Assembly: GCA_036245805.1 (NCBI GenBank)
Contig: BTRK01000003.1
Coordinates: 16,532,464 to 16,596,463 of the forward strand
Length of the DNA: 64,000 nt
Direction of reading: 5' to 3'
Source of the DNA: Pristionchus mayeri
Taxonomy: Eukaryota; Nematoda; Chromadorea; Rhabditida; Neodiplogasteridae
Positions within the stretch are counted from its first letter, which is position 1. Each line of letters begins with the position of its first letter. A program made the position numbers and the translations under genes. Of this stretch, positions 43,741 through 55,126 are shown piece after piece. The notes below the pieces were generated by a model. The model had not been told where the DNA came from and ran no database searches. It was given only the letters and a program-made list of their open reading frames with translations.

Positions 43741-43991
43741 TTTTTCTAAAAAATTCAAAGTTACGCAGATCTTGATTTCTCGCATAGTAGAGATACTTGG
43801 CATATTTCAACTATATTTTTCTAAAGGTCGAACACGTCCCTATATAACATCATCAGGACAATACGTGGCGATTTGAGCAAAAGAAAATATACGAACTCAA
43901 ACTTGGGGTCCGAAATCGCGCAAAACTTTATGACCAACCTAATAAAACAAGAAAGATTTGACAGGCACTTTGAGCATCCCCTCCCCTTTTT

Positions 43992-46655
43992 AGTTTTACA
44001 GACAGCTCTGAGGCTATTTACATAGGCGCAAAGTTCATTGACAGCACAGGGACGTGGCTAGCTCGTTTAAGTTTCACTTGCTCCACATAATTTTCGCCTC
44101 GTTCTTAGGGTAATTTTCCTACAGTTTCCCATTGCGAGCGCAATATCTTCGTGGTGGGACTCCCTAGCATCCATCCGTGTTACCCCTTCTTTTAAAAGTA
44201 CATCTCTAGCGCTCTTTCCATCTTTGAGTATTGATGCCTCTATACGTTAAAAATTCTTCTAAAATACATGTGCAATCTTTATAATGAATGGGTTGCTGAA
44301 GGCGAAATTCTCTCACTCATGAAATCATCTCCTCACCTTCTTTAGTGTTAGATTTGTTACAGTTGTTTTCAGCGAGTGTGCATGTATAATATATGTCACA
44401 CGAACATATTATAGATGGTGTAGGCATCTGCGATAGAGTGTTCGAATTAGGTAATAATAGCATTAATTGAACCAATAATTGGAAATGATACGCAGTCAAT
44501 GTGTGGGGAGAATGGGCAAATAATGGGTATATGGAATAAGAGCAATTGAGAGGAGACACCATTGGTCACGTCTGATCAGCGAGTGGGCTGTAAACCTCTC
44601 GTTGAGTGATTTTCTGCCTCTCTCTCTCTATTGCTTTCTCTCTCGCTGACTCTGAAAGTCCTCCCTATTTTACGATCTCGTATGTCAGACCCTGGAGGAA
44701 TTTAGCTATTGCATCGAGAAAAATGGCTGATTTTTAACGGATTATTGCAGCCACGCCAAACATGAATAATACATATCAACTCACAAGCACAGCCAAAAAA
44801 TGCTAGTAACTTTCGAACTCAAAGCATTTGAAAGCCTTCGAATCCGACTATCAAGATGATAATACTCATTTGCCATCAGTAAACTTCTTTATTCTATGCA
44901 TATCATGTGCAGCATGTCATGGTAATTTTTGCTTACCAATTGTACCAGTTCTTGAAATATATGATCTCCCTCAGTCATTTAGATTTCGGTATTCCGTTTC
45001 TTCACCCTCTCTTATTATTACGCAGTCCCTCCAGCTCGTCGTAATCCTGCAACGAATTAATAAATATTGCCGCTTAGGATAAGGAGGTGAATAAACGAAC
45101 AGATTAATGGTAACCAAAATCACTACTTCTTCTGCTCTACATGAGCTCAAGTGTCTTAATCTATCAGGTTGGTCATAAAGTTTTGCGCGATTTTGACTAA
45201 AGTGCATTCTGGCATCTACAATCGTTCGTTGTTGTACAATCAACTTAGATCTTTTAGTGGTAGATAGGGGCTTTTATACTCTATTTAGAGTACACTACCA
45301 TAGATCTGTCCGATCAAGGAAAATAATAAGGCGATGTACCAAACTTCATGTAGTTGATCAACGACCTGACTTTTCAAAGGATTTGCTTTTCTTTTAGAAC
45401 GGAGATAGGACGCAATCTAAACCACAGTAGTAAAGTATGATGGGAATATATCGTACTGGTGATGTTGAGACTGACCAGCCACAAAGGGCATATTAGAAAT
45501 ATGCGCGTAATCCGAATGTGGGTTTTAATGGTACTTGTCAAGATAAGTTTTGGAGTACTATATCTATGCCGTTAATTCACGAGATTTCAATTAATCATGA
45601 TTGTGAACTACCTTTCCAGTACAACTCATAATTTCCTTTGCGAAATACTGGAACGCTCCATTCACGAAAATGGTTCTTCGGATTTTAGGTGCACAATTTA
45701 TAACATCGAAATACACACTTTAGGCTTTTTTGTGCTAGACATGTGGTTTGAAGGGCGGTCAAATCAAATCAAATCAAATCAAATTTATTCAAGCATCAGG
45801 TCACGGGCCTGTTGAATCATGCAATCGTTCCACTTATCGGGGTATCTTCTGCTTTTGTCGGCCCAGTTAACTCCCAAGTGGCGCACAAGTTCGTCTCGCC
45901 ACCTCATTTTGGCGGTACTTAAGGTACTCATTTTGGCGGTACTTTTAAGGGCGGTACTTTCCTGTTAAAATTAACGAACAACCCTTGCCCTATCACTCAC
46001 TATTTAGGAATATTGTGGAGGTCCCTACTTTTTCTAGGGTGAGCCGTGCTTGAAGACCCTCCATGTCGTTTTCTTTGCAAAATAATTGAGATACAAATAT
46101 CAATTTTTTAGATGAGAAAGGAGAGTGTGTTCTTAAATATTGATATAATAGAGAACCATGAAAGTAGTGATTACAGCGCCCATAAGTAGAGGTCACCCGC
46201 GTCAATCCTCGAAACAGGTGATTTGCTCGAAGAAATCTTATTTTTCTGAGTGCCCGTGTTTCATTGACCTCTACGAAGCCCATTTCGAATTCGGCCGGTC
46301 TCTCTTTTTTAAACTAGGTAGTGTACGCCTAGTGCTTTTTAATAAACTTTGTGAGTCTCCATCTAAAAAATTATCTGCGAAGTACAGCAACTTTAAATAA
46401 AGCCTTATTTTTTCTAAAAAATTCAAAGTTACGCAGATCTTGATTTCTCGCATAGTAGAGATACTTGGCATATTTCAACTATATTTTTCTAAAGGTCGAA
46501 CACGTCCCTATATAACATCATCAGGACAATACGTGGCGATTTGAGCAAAAGAAAATATACGAACTCAAACTTGGGGTCCGAAATCGCGCAAAACTTTATG
46601 ACCAACCTAATAAAACAAGAAAGATTTGACAGGCACTTTGAGCATCCCCTCCCCT
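43992..46655. repeat. Tandem duplication, second copy
   Basis: Matches 41324-43987 at offset 2668 without visible differences, including the exon-like segment at 44067-44239. Confidence 0.93.
45164..46610 (+). mobile_element. Mariner-ended element with HTH/F-box-like cargo, copy 2
   Basis: Identical to 42496-43942, including the RTE fragment (45760-45946) and the stops in the cargo frame. It arose by the tandem duplication, not by transposition. Confidence 0.82.
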
Positions 46656-46698
46656 AAAACAATACCTTGGCGACGAGCTTTGAAGACTTAGCTATTCT

Positions 46699-46830
46699 TC
46701 AACATCTCCATGGAATGACGCGTGCGTATGTCGACGACAGACTGTGAGGGTTGGGAGCGCCCTTGTTGCCTTCGCTGCAATTTCTTTCCACTTTTGGTGC
46801 ACCTCCAATGAGATCTGAAGTTTCTGCATC
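46699..46830 (-). pseudogene. Fragment of a paralogue of the proline-rich exon
   Basis: The frame DAETSDLIGGAPKVERNCSE with GAPNP matches DMQKFFIGGSLKPERLNSRE and the following NP at 41219 downward, then ends at a TGA after 44 codons. It has lost the long proline-rich tail. With the related stretch at 46940-47345 it marks an older, diverged copy of the gene next to the recent duplication. Confidence 0.5.
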
Positions 46831-47915
46831 CCTCTCCTACAACTAACAGTTCCCAGTTAGATTTCAACCACTCGCTCTCCCTCTTTCAGCATGTATGCAT
46901 ATCGATAATGAACTCTTAAACACATTAAATATTATAAATATATATTCTACTTAAATGCATGCGCACTTATTCCAGTGAATGGGACGCTGAAGGCGAATCT
47001 ATAATGCCTCTCGAAATTGCTGATATCCTCACCTCTTTTAGTATTAGATGTGTGACAACAGTTTTGTTTCGGCGAGTGTGAATGTAGATCACGCGCACTG
47101 AGATGGTGTAGGCATCTGCGAAAGAGCGCTCGAATTTAGGCAAAAACAGCAGCAACTGAGCCAACTAGTGGAAACGAAAATCATGTCAGAACGATGTAAA
47201 AAAGATAACACATATAGAAGGATAATCTGGAGGATGAATGCTAAAGAGTGTGGGCAGAGAATCGATAGATAAAGAAAAAACGGAAGTGAACAGATGCTCG
47301 GCGGGCAGTTTCTGTTCACCGAGGGAGCTGTAAACCCCCTCATTGAGTGATTGTCTGACTCTCTCTCTTTTGACTGATCTATCACTCCGTGATCTTTGAG
47401 GGGGATCACACTGAAAGCTATCTCGTACTCTCTTTATGAGTCGCGTCTGGCCGTCACTCTTCATCAGATTCTGTCTGACCACAGAATATGACATTATCAA
47501 CCTTGAACTTCTTGGACTTCTTTATCATACGAGTACGGATTGATCGAGTAATCGTCTAACTCTCTCCAAATTGCATGATCTCTTGCTTTCTCTAACCGAC
47601 GAGAGAGTGTGTAATATGATGAGAGCCAGACCATTGCTCGATTGATCTCCTGAAAGATAATTGATGGCACTGAAAAAAAAACGATCTGATCGTGTGACTG
47701 ATTCGGTTGCGATTAAAGTTTGCACTTTCCGAAAATATTGCTGAGGTTTCAGTCTGACTGTCAGAGCAACGCGGGTGGCACTTGTGGACGCAAGATGAAT
47801 GAGTGAGAGGTATCGCTTGCAACTCAACGCGTTGCAGTTGGGCTTTATTTGAACTCCTTTTTTGTATTTGAATTTGAGTTGTCCTCGCCACTCTTATCAT
47901 CGGGTATCTACAACA
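46831..47915. other. Diverged gene copy and GA-rich repeats upstream of the F-box gene
   Basis: 46940-47345 aligns with 41590-41940 (shared GAGATGGTGTAGGCATCTGC type blocks). 47340-47420 and 47525-47640 are copies of the GAGAGAG-rich dispersed repeat. The F-box gene promoter must lie in the last few hundred bases; no TATA element is obvious. Confidence 0.45.
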
Positions 47916-49760
47916 ATGAAGAGAACAACCACTTCACCTAATCGGAGATCCTCTAGACGAATCAAACTGTTCGACATTGGCGATGGGGTGAGCGATTGAC
48001 TCGTGTGTTGTGACCATTTTCATCTGATTATTTTCAGGATCTCATGTTGAACCTTCCAGATGATCTAATTGACCTCATATTTGAGAAACTTAACTAGTGA
48101 GTTAAAATTCGGGTATAGATCTCATCATTTTATGTACCTTTTCAATTGATTGATAGAGAGTGGATGAGCATGAAATATAGCTGATCCGAATCTCGAATTT
48201 ATTAGAAACAAATCACAGTTCAATGATTTCCGTTCAGTGAAGAGTTGGAAACAATCAGTCCAGTGAGCAGGAAAATTTCCCATTTTGCAAATATTGCAAA
48301 GGAGAAAATCAGTAAAGATTATATGGCACTTCACATCAGACAGGTACTGGCTGTATCACGTTCAATTTCAACGGATGTTTTCGCAGCATCATAATGGTGA
48401 TTTTGTCATGGAGGGATACAGTAAAGGCAGATGTTTTTGTCTTGTTATTTCAAGCAGACCAGCACACACCCGCAAGTGGATTGGAAATAATATTGTTTCA
48501 GTGAGAAATGCGGTTAAAATAATACAAAAAAGTGATTTAAGGAAAATAAATTGGGACCAAAACGCAAAAGATCTTCCGTTCCAGTCGAAGTTTTTGACGG
48601 CGTAGACTATTTACTCAAACGATTCAAGATATATACGATATATTTGCATAACGTACGCCTTGTCAGTCGTTCCAAAAAAAAATTGGAAATTCAGGTTTTG
48701 ATTGATGTTATAATGATGAAAATGATGACAAACGTACTCAAGCAAATCGAGAATGCAGAATTGAACTGTCGTAATACTTGTTTATTGAACAACGATGAAG
48801 AAAATATGAGAAAGTAAGTGGTTTACTTTTTGTAATTTCACATTACCCAATGTTGAGGTTTCTAACATGGATGGTCTCTACAAATGCGAAGATTTTGAAT
48901 CTAGATGGAATTGAATACCAGTGGAATGCAGAAATGTCGGCTTGGTTTCTCAGGCATGTCTACGAAAATAGACCGAAAATTCATATCTGGATTCACAATA
49001 GCTATTGTAGAGAGGTGAGTTCAAACAATGCACAATTGAATGTTTCCAAATTTGTTTTTTCTCATCTGAGCCGGATTCTCTAAGAGTCGAACAAAATGTG
49101 GCACAGCTTTTTGTGAAAACATGTGAAAAGAGGTTTTCAAAGGTGCTTAGCACATTGGTCAACTTCATTTTGCATCATCTCTATGCCCCCTGTGGGAGAT
49201 TGCTCGACTCTTAGAGATTCGAGCTCATATGAAACAGAGCAGAGGAAGCGATTATTAAAATCATTATAGGGAACCATACCCTTCCCTTCTGATCTACCTA
49301 TAGAGGTACTAGCGGGTATCGATCGTCTGATGCTCTATTATTTTATCTTCGAGGCAAACTATATCATGGAAGTCATCAAGGTATAACAGAACCAAAAAAA
49401 ACCATTAAAAAGTGAAATTATTGTAATCGTTATTTTCAGAAAAGAATGTTTAACAAAAATTCGGGACACATGGCTGTAAATACAAATGAACGTTTTGATA
49501 CGCAAGATCGGCTGATAGAACTTCGAAAGGATTTTGAAGTGAGTAAAGTTGAATGAATAGCTGTTTTTCTATAGCATGTAGCGCATATGTTCGTATTCCT
49601 TTCACAACTATTATATGTACACATTTCAAATTTTCAGATCATTGACTTGGCCAATACTAAATGCAGGGAAATAAAAATCCGAGATCCTCTATCGAATTTC
49701 TGCCTGGTTTTTGCTGTGTATCACTCTTCAAACAACAAATATATACTATTTGTATATTAA
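47916..49760 (+). CDS. F-box protein, 9 exons, 366 residues
   Basis: Exons 47916-47987, 48038-48096, 48238-48343, 48387-48531, 48585-48813, 48858-49014, 49270-49380, 49440-49538 and 49638-49760 join without a stop; all phases agree (1101 bases). A basic start (MKRTTTSPNRRSSRRIK) is followed by the F-box, LNLPDDLIDLIFEKLNYEEL and ISPVSRKISHFANIA, at about residues 28-75. An F-box binds Skp1 and brings substrates to an SCF ubiquitin ligase in cytoplasm or nucleus. The C-terminal 290 residues (e.g. FDGVDYLLKRFKIYTIYL, PIEVLAGIDRLMLYYFIFEA) would be the substrate-binding part; I recognise no named domain. Most introns are 41-141 bases; intron 6 (255) carries a small inverted-repeat element. Large, fast-evolving F-box families are usual in nematodes. 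Confidence 0.8.
49074..49220. repeat. 147-bp inverted-repeat element in intron 6 of the F-box gene
   Basis: The ends GATTCTCTAAGAGTCGA and TCGACTCTTAGAGATTC are reverse complements with one change. It explains why this intron is longer than its neighbours. Confidence 0.65.
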
Positions 49761-51451
49761 TAGTTACAATTATTGTATCAACGCTAATCAGAATTGAAAA
49801 TTTCATTATTCTCATTCATTATATTTGAGTGTTTCCTTGTTTTCGGAAATTTCAATGGTTAATTTCAATGATATTCTCGCAACCATGCAGGCTTCTATAT
49901 TTCAACCAAAATAATGTCGATATGGGCGCTTCCTTTTCAATATTTCAATAGTTTTCAGACATAATTAACATGAAATAAATAACCATTTTTCACATATAAA
50001 TATTTCACATATAATTAACATGAAGTAAATATTTTAACATCCCACTTTTGATTTTTAACACATTTGTGATTTATATCACAAGAAGAGAAAGGAGAGTGAA
50101 AAAACAAGGCATTTGCTTTCACTTCTTCCTCAGTTATCAAGGAAAGGGATTATGTGTTCCACTTGGATGGCTTGGCAAGAATTATATATTGTCATTCTGC
50201 TCTCTCTCACCCTCGTCGGTCAGACAAGTGAGAGAGCGGTCTGAATGATGCGAGTCATGCCTGAGTGAAATAATCCAGACCATTCCCCTCCATTGAAGAA
50301 ATGAGGCGTATCGTGTGAGAAAGTGTCAGTGTCTGCCTTGTCTTCCGTAGCAATGAGAGTTTGAAAAACCAGGCAATTTCTTCATTTTCACTTTTGGAGG
50401 ATGGGCCAGGAAATGGAGTACGTAAAAGATAGGGAAGAATAAGTATAAATATAGAATACACATCTGGAGGGAACCCCAATGAAGATAAACCCTCCCTGAC
50501 CCAATAGTTACCTCACACCGTCCCTTGTTCCGTAGAGAAATCAGTAGATCCCCCGATCTAGCCCTATCTATCTCACGAATACGATTGTAACATATAACTG
50601 CCACATACCACACCATCCCCCTGCTCGCTGTGATCGAGCCCGAAGACCGAACTGCTCTCCCCTATTCTTTCCTCAACGACTATTAACACTGTCGGTGATA
50701 AAGATTAAAGATAAATGATGTATGCCCGCCCCTGTGTAGTAGAGTTAGAGAGGGCACTAAGTCGAATGAGAAATATGACGCCATGCCGCCTTTGATGTAT
50801 CAAATGCGACATGACGTCATAGTTCTCATCCGACCTCGTGCCGTACGAGAAACTATGCCGCGTAATTTTCATTCTATGGACCCTCTCGCCAATCGGAAAA
50901 GCAAGAATGTAGAATGAAGAGACGGTGATCCGAATTTTGAAGTACACTGTGTGGCCATTTGGGAACTGATAGTTGTTGGTTTCGGTGGTAGATAATAATA
51001 TTGCATCGTGCGACTGAATTGATCTGATATGCTCAGGCAATATTCGAACACAGACAAATAGTTGTTGAGTAATAAATTGAAGTCAAATGAAACAATACAA
51101 TATCCACGTTGAGGATTGACGATTTGAACTGATCGTCTTGCGAGATTAGATTTAAAGGTAAACGGAGTAAAAGTAAACGCGCGCCCGATTGAAATACGTT
51201 TCAATTAGAGCCTAACTCTCTTCAAGTCGCGTGCTCTCTCGCTCGTTGCCTGAGATTTCCCTGATTTGGCTCCCCGCCAACTGCCGATAACTCTGCTCGT
51301 AATGGAGATTTTAATTTAAAAATTTCGGAGCTTCTTATCGTTGGGGAGATCTAGGCCGTGCTTATGAAAGCTTCAAAAATTGAATTTTGCTTTTGTTTCT
51401 CTTTTAACTGCAATTTCCAAGAAGCGAAAGGAAAAGGCAAAGTATACTCAC
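49761..51451. other. Intergenic downstream of the F-box gene
   Basis: The first 300 bases are AT-rich 3' flank. A GA/CT repeat copy lies at 50190-50245 and another short one near 51225-51255. A micro-element is at 50761-50834. Long frames over 50705-51204 lack start and splice support. Confidence 0.4.
50761..50834. mobile_element. 74-bp palindromic micro-element, copy 2 (best palindrome)
   Basis: The right half GCGACATGACGTCATAGTTC pairs with the left half GAAATATGACGCCATGCCGC. The end CTCATCCGAC is the complement of the start. It contains an intact TGACGTCA site. Confidence 0.82.
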
Positions 51452-51528
51452 GTTTGACGAAAAGCATCTCCTCTCTTCCCAAGCAATTTCGCCAGAATTT
51501 CATCGTCCGAACTCGTATATTCGACCAT
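51452..51528 (-). CDS. Possible first exon of an unrecognised gene
   Basis: The ATG at 51528 opens MVEYTSSDDEILAKLLGKRG up to a GTGAGTAT donor at 51451. The best nearby acceptor leads straight to a stop, so the following exon is not found. Only the start plus donor context and acidic, non-repetitive composition support it. Confidence 0.25.
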
Positions 51529-54500
51529 GAATGGAAAATGGAAATAGAGGAACGAAAGGGGCTTTCCTTTTCCTTCTTCCTCCAAGGTTGCCAGGCGATT
51601 TGGGGTCTCAGTGATATGTTGGGAAGGAGCGATGAAGTGGTGCTGGTATACGATTTTGGAGAACACGCAATGGGTTTGCAAAATGGAGTGGGCGTTTGCT
51701 CATACGCGATTCATTAAGTTTCTCAGTAAAAGTGGTGAGCAAAAGTTCCATCTATTTTATCTGTACCTCAGCCTTGACCTCATTTATCTTTTCGCAATAA
51801 TTATATCACAATAATATACAATAAATGCAATTGTTTGGGCCACAGATTTGGAGTTTTTTGGAACGAGTAATTCTCGTCGTGCAGGGCGATGGGCTGGTAG
51901 AAGAGATGCGCCTGAATTGAGCTGCACGAAAGCATAGAAAATTTTTAAAAAAAAACAACTTTTTAACTTATTGCTTGAAATCAGAGCTCGCAAAACGCAT
52001 GAACTTCGTGGAAATTGGAACTATTCATAGGCAAACATTGAGTAAGCCACTCATTGTTCCATAACTCTTCATGTATCAAATCTTACTTTTTGAGAGAATT
52101 CTACTTTTTTATGCAGACGCCTCGTTCATATGTTCTTCACAATTACAGCTCTTAGAAATGGACTTATCCAAGATTCTATGACTATTTTCTCCGTACTTCT
52201 GACAGTTGTACCGCCACAGATATAGTTAAGAAATCGTCACTGATGTACTTTGTGCAGTATTGATTGTTGAATACGTTGTCGAGTGTCGGATAAATATATC
52301 CATAAAGAGCGTCTAGAACTCTGGAAAAGAATGCATAAAAGATGAGAAAAACTGTGGAAAGTGAACACGGGAAAATGGGGCAAATTTGATACACTCGATA
52401 CAGTCAAAAGCTCAAAAAAGGAGGAAGGAGAAAAGAAGGACCTCGCTCGGGGGAAGTGGGTTGTGATGAGGGAGTCTCCATGGGAGATTGGGAGGAGAGG
52501 AAAGGAAAAGTAAGGGGAATTTGTGTTCTTCGCGTACGAAATCTCGTTGAGCTTCGGCAAATATCTGATATTCAAAATCTACATTTTATTGATGATCCTT
52601 GTTGAGCAAACGTAAAATGAGAGCATATATGTCTCTGAACATATTGAAATTGTATTAGACACTATTTTGCAAAATGTGAGTTGTAGGCATTTCTCTTGCA
52701 GGATAAATAATTTCAACCATTTTCCTTCCTCTCGATCTGGAATACGATCCTTCAAATGGACGACGACAGTTTATGTCTTGAACAGTGGAAGAATATATTG
52801 ACCTTAGAACCCCTTTGCTCATTCTTTCTTCCGAAAATAGTTAATCAAGCTCACCGCTTGCGAAGTTGAGGCTGATTGTGAAATTGGGGAGGACTTCACA
52901 CTCATTGATGGCCTATTCATTCTCCCAGTTTGTCATCAGTTTCGAGGGATTCCGTCGTGTGAAAATTCGAAAATATCCATTGTGCCTGTTCATTGTTACA
53001 CTGAACTCACCAAACTATGCGTATGAAGAATTTGTGAATGTAAATTTTGTCTACTGTCAACTTCATTGAAGCTCTTCTACTGAAGAAGTGAAAAGAGGGC
53101 TTCTAGAGCTCTGGAAGGCCGACCATTTCAATCAATAAGCAATTCGAGTGGACATAATGTTATTACAAATAACGAAGAAAACAACAGGGAAAGCGAAAGG
53201 GACGAAAATGAGGAGATAGGAGCCCATTCTCGGGGCATCTAGAATGAGTTTCCAAGGAGATGCGAGTAAGACAATAGAGAGAGGAGGTAGGAAGGAGGCC
53301 TTCCGTGGATGAAATCTAATGAGCACTGGAAGAGATCGATGACTTTGATGTGAACAATTGCAGAAATAACCTGGAAGATTCTTGAGTGTTCCATTAAGCG
53401 ATGCTCAATTTCTTTCAATTTCTTTCAATTTCTTTATCAGTGAATAAAATTGGAAGTGCATTCAAACAATAAATAACAAGAAGGGATTCAAATTGCGTGC
53501 ATTTATTTCCAGTCGAGGTTGGATAGATCTGAAAGGAGAAAACAATAGATTAATTAAGAATAGTCCCAAAACCATCAAGCTACTATGTTATGCTCATTTT
53601 AGCTCACTTGATTCGCACTAGATTCCCGTCTTACATCGGTAGATCCTTAGTGTGCATGTGATGAATTAAAAGCACTCATGTGCATCACGTTTCTGATTAA
53701 TCAGATCAAAACACAGCTCCCGAAGGCTTAACATCCGTATGATAATATATGAAAAATAGCAGATACAGAAGTCCTGATATGTGTTTGTTGTTCCGTATGT
53801 TCAAACTCGCTATATCAAAATTTATCCTCCTGGCGATTGCGTGGTGAGCTTTGTGCAATGCCGATAATCAAATATCGTGAATGTTAATGAGAGCGAGTAT
53901 GACTCTGAACAGAATCATCGACTGTTAGAATTGTTACTATTCATCAATGTTTGGGGCGAGTGCGAACAAATTCAATCATGGCCGGAGTCATCAATTTTCA
54001 TCTCAGCTATGATAGAGGCAGAAGCCGAGTGTACACAAAAGAAGATAATGGGAGAAATCTGCTGAAAGTGGGCTGTGGTGAGTGGGTCTCCACGGGAGAT
54101 GGGGAGGAGAAGAATACGAGTCGGTTTATTTTCGGATTTAACAAATGATGAAATGAAAACCAGAATAATCGTGTACAGATAGAATAAAAATATTGACAGG
54201 ATCTAACAACCTCTCTTCTACAGGTAAATGGGGCCGTGAAGAATAGAGAAAAACAACATATTTACCACTGTTCTTATTATTCTGCAATGTGTGGAATTCC
54301 ATACACATCCATCGTTTAATCTTCACACAAATTCGCGTAATAATTACTAATTTCCTATCTAGTCACAACGTCGAAGCGTATAGTGCGAGGACGAGATGAA
54401 GGCAGCCATAGATCGGCTTCGAGTAATTGTGAGAGATGGGCTATAAAAATAGTTATCTGCAACCCAAAAAAAATCTAAAAAAACTCACCGTCTTCGCACA

Positions 54501-55126
54501 ATGTTCCTGTTGTGCAGTCGCTTGGCCATTTTATATTCCCCTAATGTCATAGAGATTTCTTCTTATGCGATGTACTCATTCTGAATATTATGTGATCATT
54601 TAGCTATTCATCAAACCATAATAAATACATTCAGCTTTATAAATTCGTATTATGCTGAATTGACCTGTCGAATGGATAAGCTGAATTTGTGGATGGGCGC
54701 ATTGTCATCTTTGAAAATGTCGTTGAACCTCAGGCAGAAGCGAAAATTAAGCGGGTAGAGCTCTGGAATACAAATAATCTTCATAATCTCCACAACTAAT
54801 CATCAAGGATATACCTGAAACTCGTAGAGAACTTTATGGAGTAAAAGGGATATGGGGAATTGAAAATGAAAAGGCGAAAGGAGAACGAAAATGGGGAGAA
54901 GGGGGCCCACTATCGAGTGACTTTGGCTTGTAATGAGTGAGTCTCCATGGAGAAACGAGGAAGGCAATCGAATGGTGAGAGAAACGGACATATTTTGGGA
55001 GTGTATTGGCGAGAGCCGATTGATCTTTCTCTCTATCTTTCTCCGTGCTCCTCTCCTCCGAATATATCAATGTCTTTCACTGTTGGACATTACCAAAAAA
55101 AATACAATTGATGTACCCCCACATAC

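Larger units (their letters stand above)
42496..43942 (+). mobile_element. Mariner-ended element with HTH/F-box-like cargo, copy 1
   Basis: 1447 bp with inverted ends TCAGGTTGGTCATAAAGTTT and AAACTTTATGACCAACCTAA, flanked by TA. Such ends are typical of mariner elements. A conserved promoter-like TTTATACTCTATTTAG lies about 130 bases in. The interior aligns with the element at 28791-33779 but shows no transposase catalytic core. Confidence 0.8.
41324..43987. repeat. Tandem duplication, first copy (2664 bp)
   Basis: The sequence is repeated at 43992-46655 with a constant offset of 2668. Every translated frame in it is identical to its partner, so I found no difference. The junction carries four extra T at 43988-43991. 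The unit contains exons of the minus-strand gene and a complete mariner-ended element. Confidence 0.93.

Noticed and set aside
48585..48605. Frameshift in a T run of the F-box gene
   Set aside because: A 53-base intron (48532-48584) with a GTGATT donor and TTCCAG acceptor restores phase without a frameshift.
51358..51717. 119-codon plus-strand frame
   Set aside because: No start context or partner exons, and the minus strand has an ATG-to-GTGAGT exon within it. Neither is strong.
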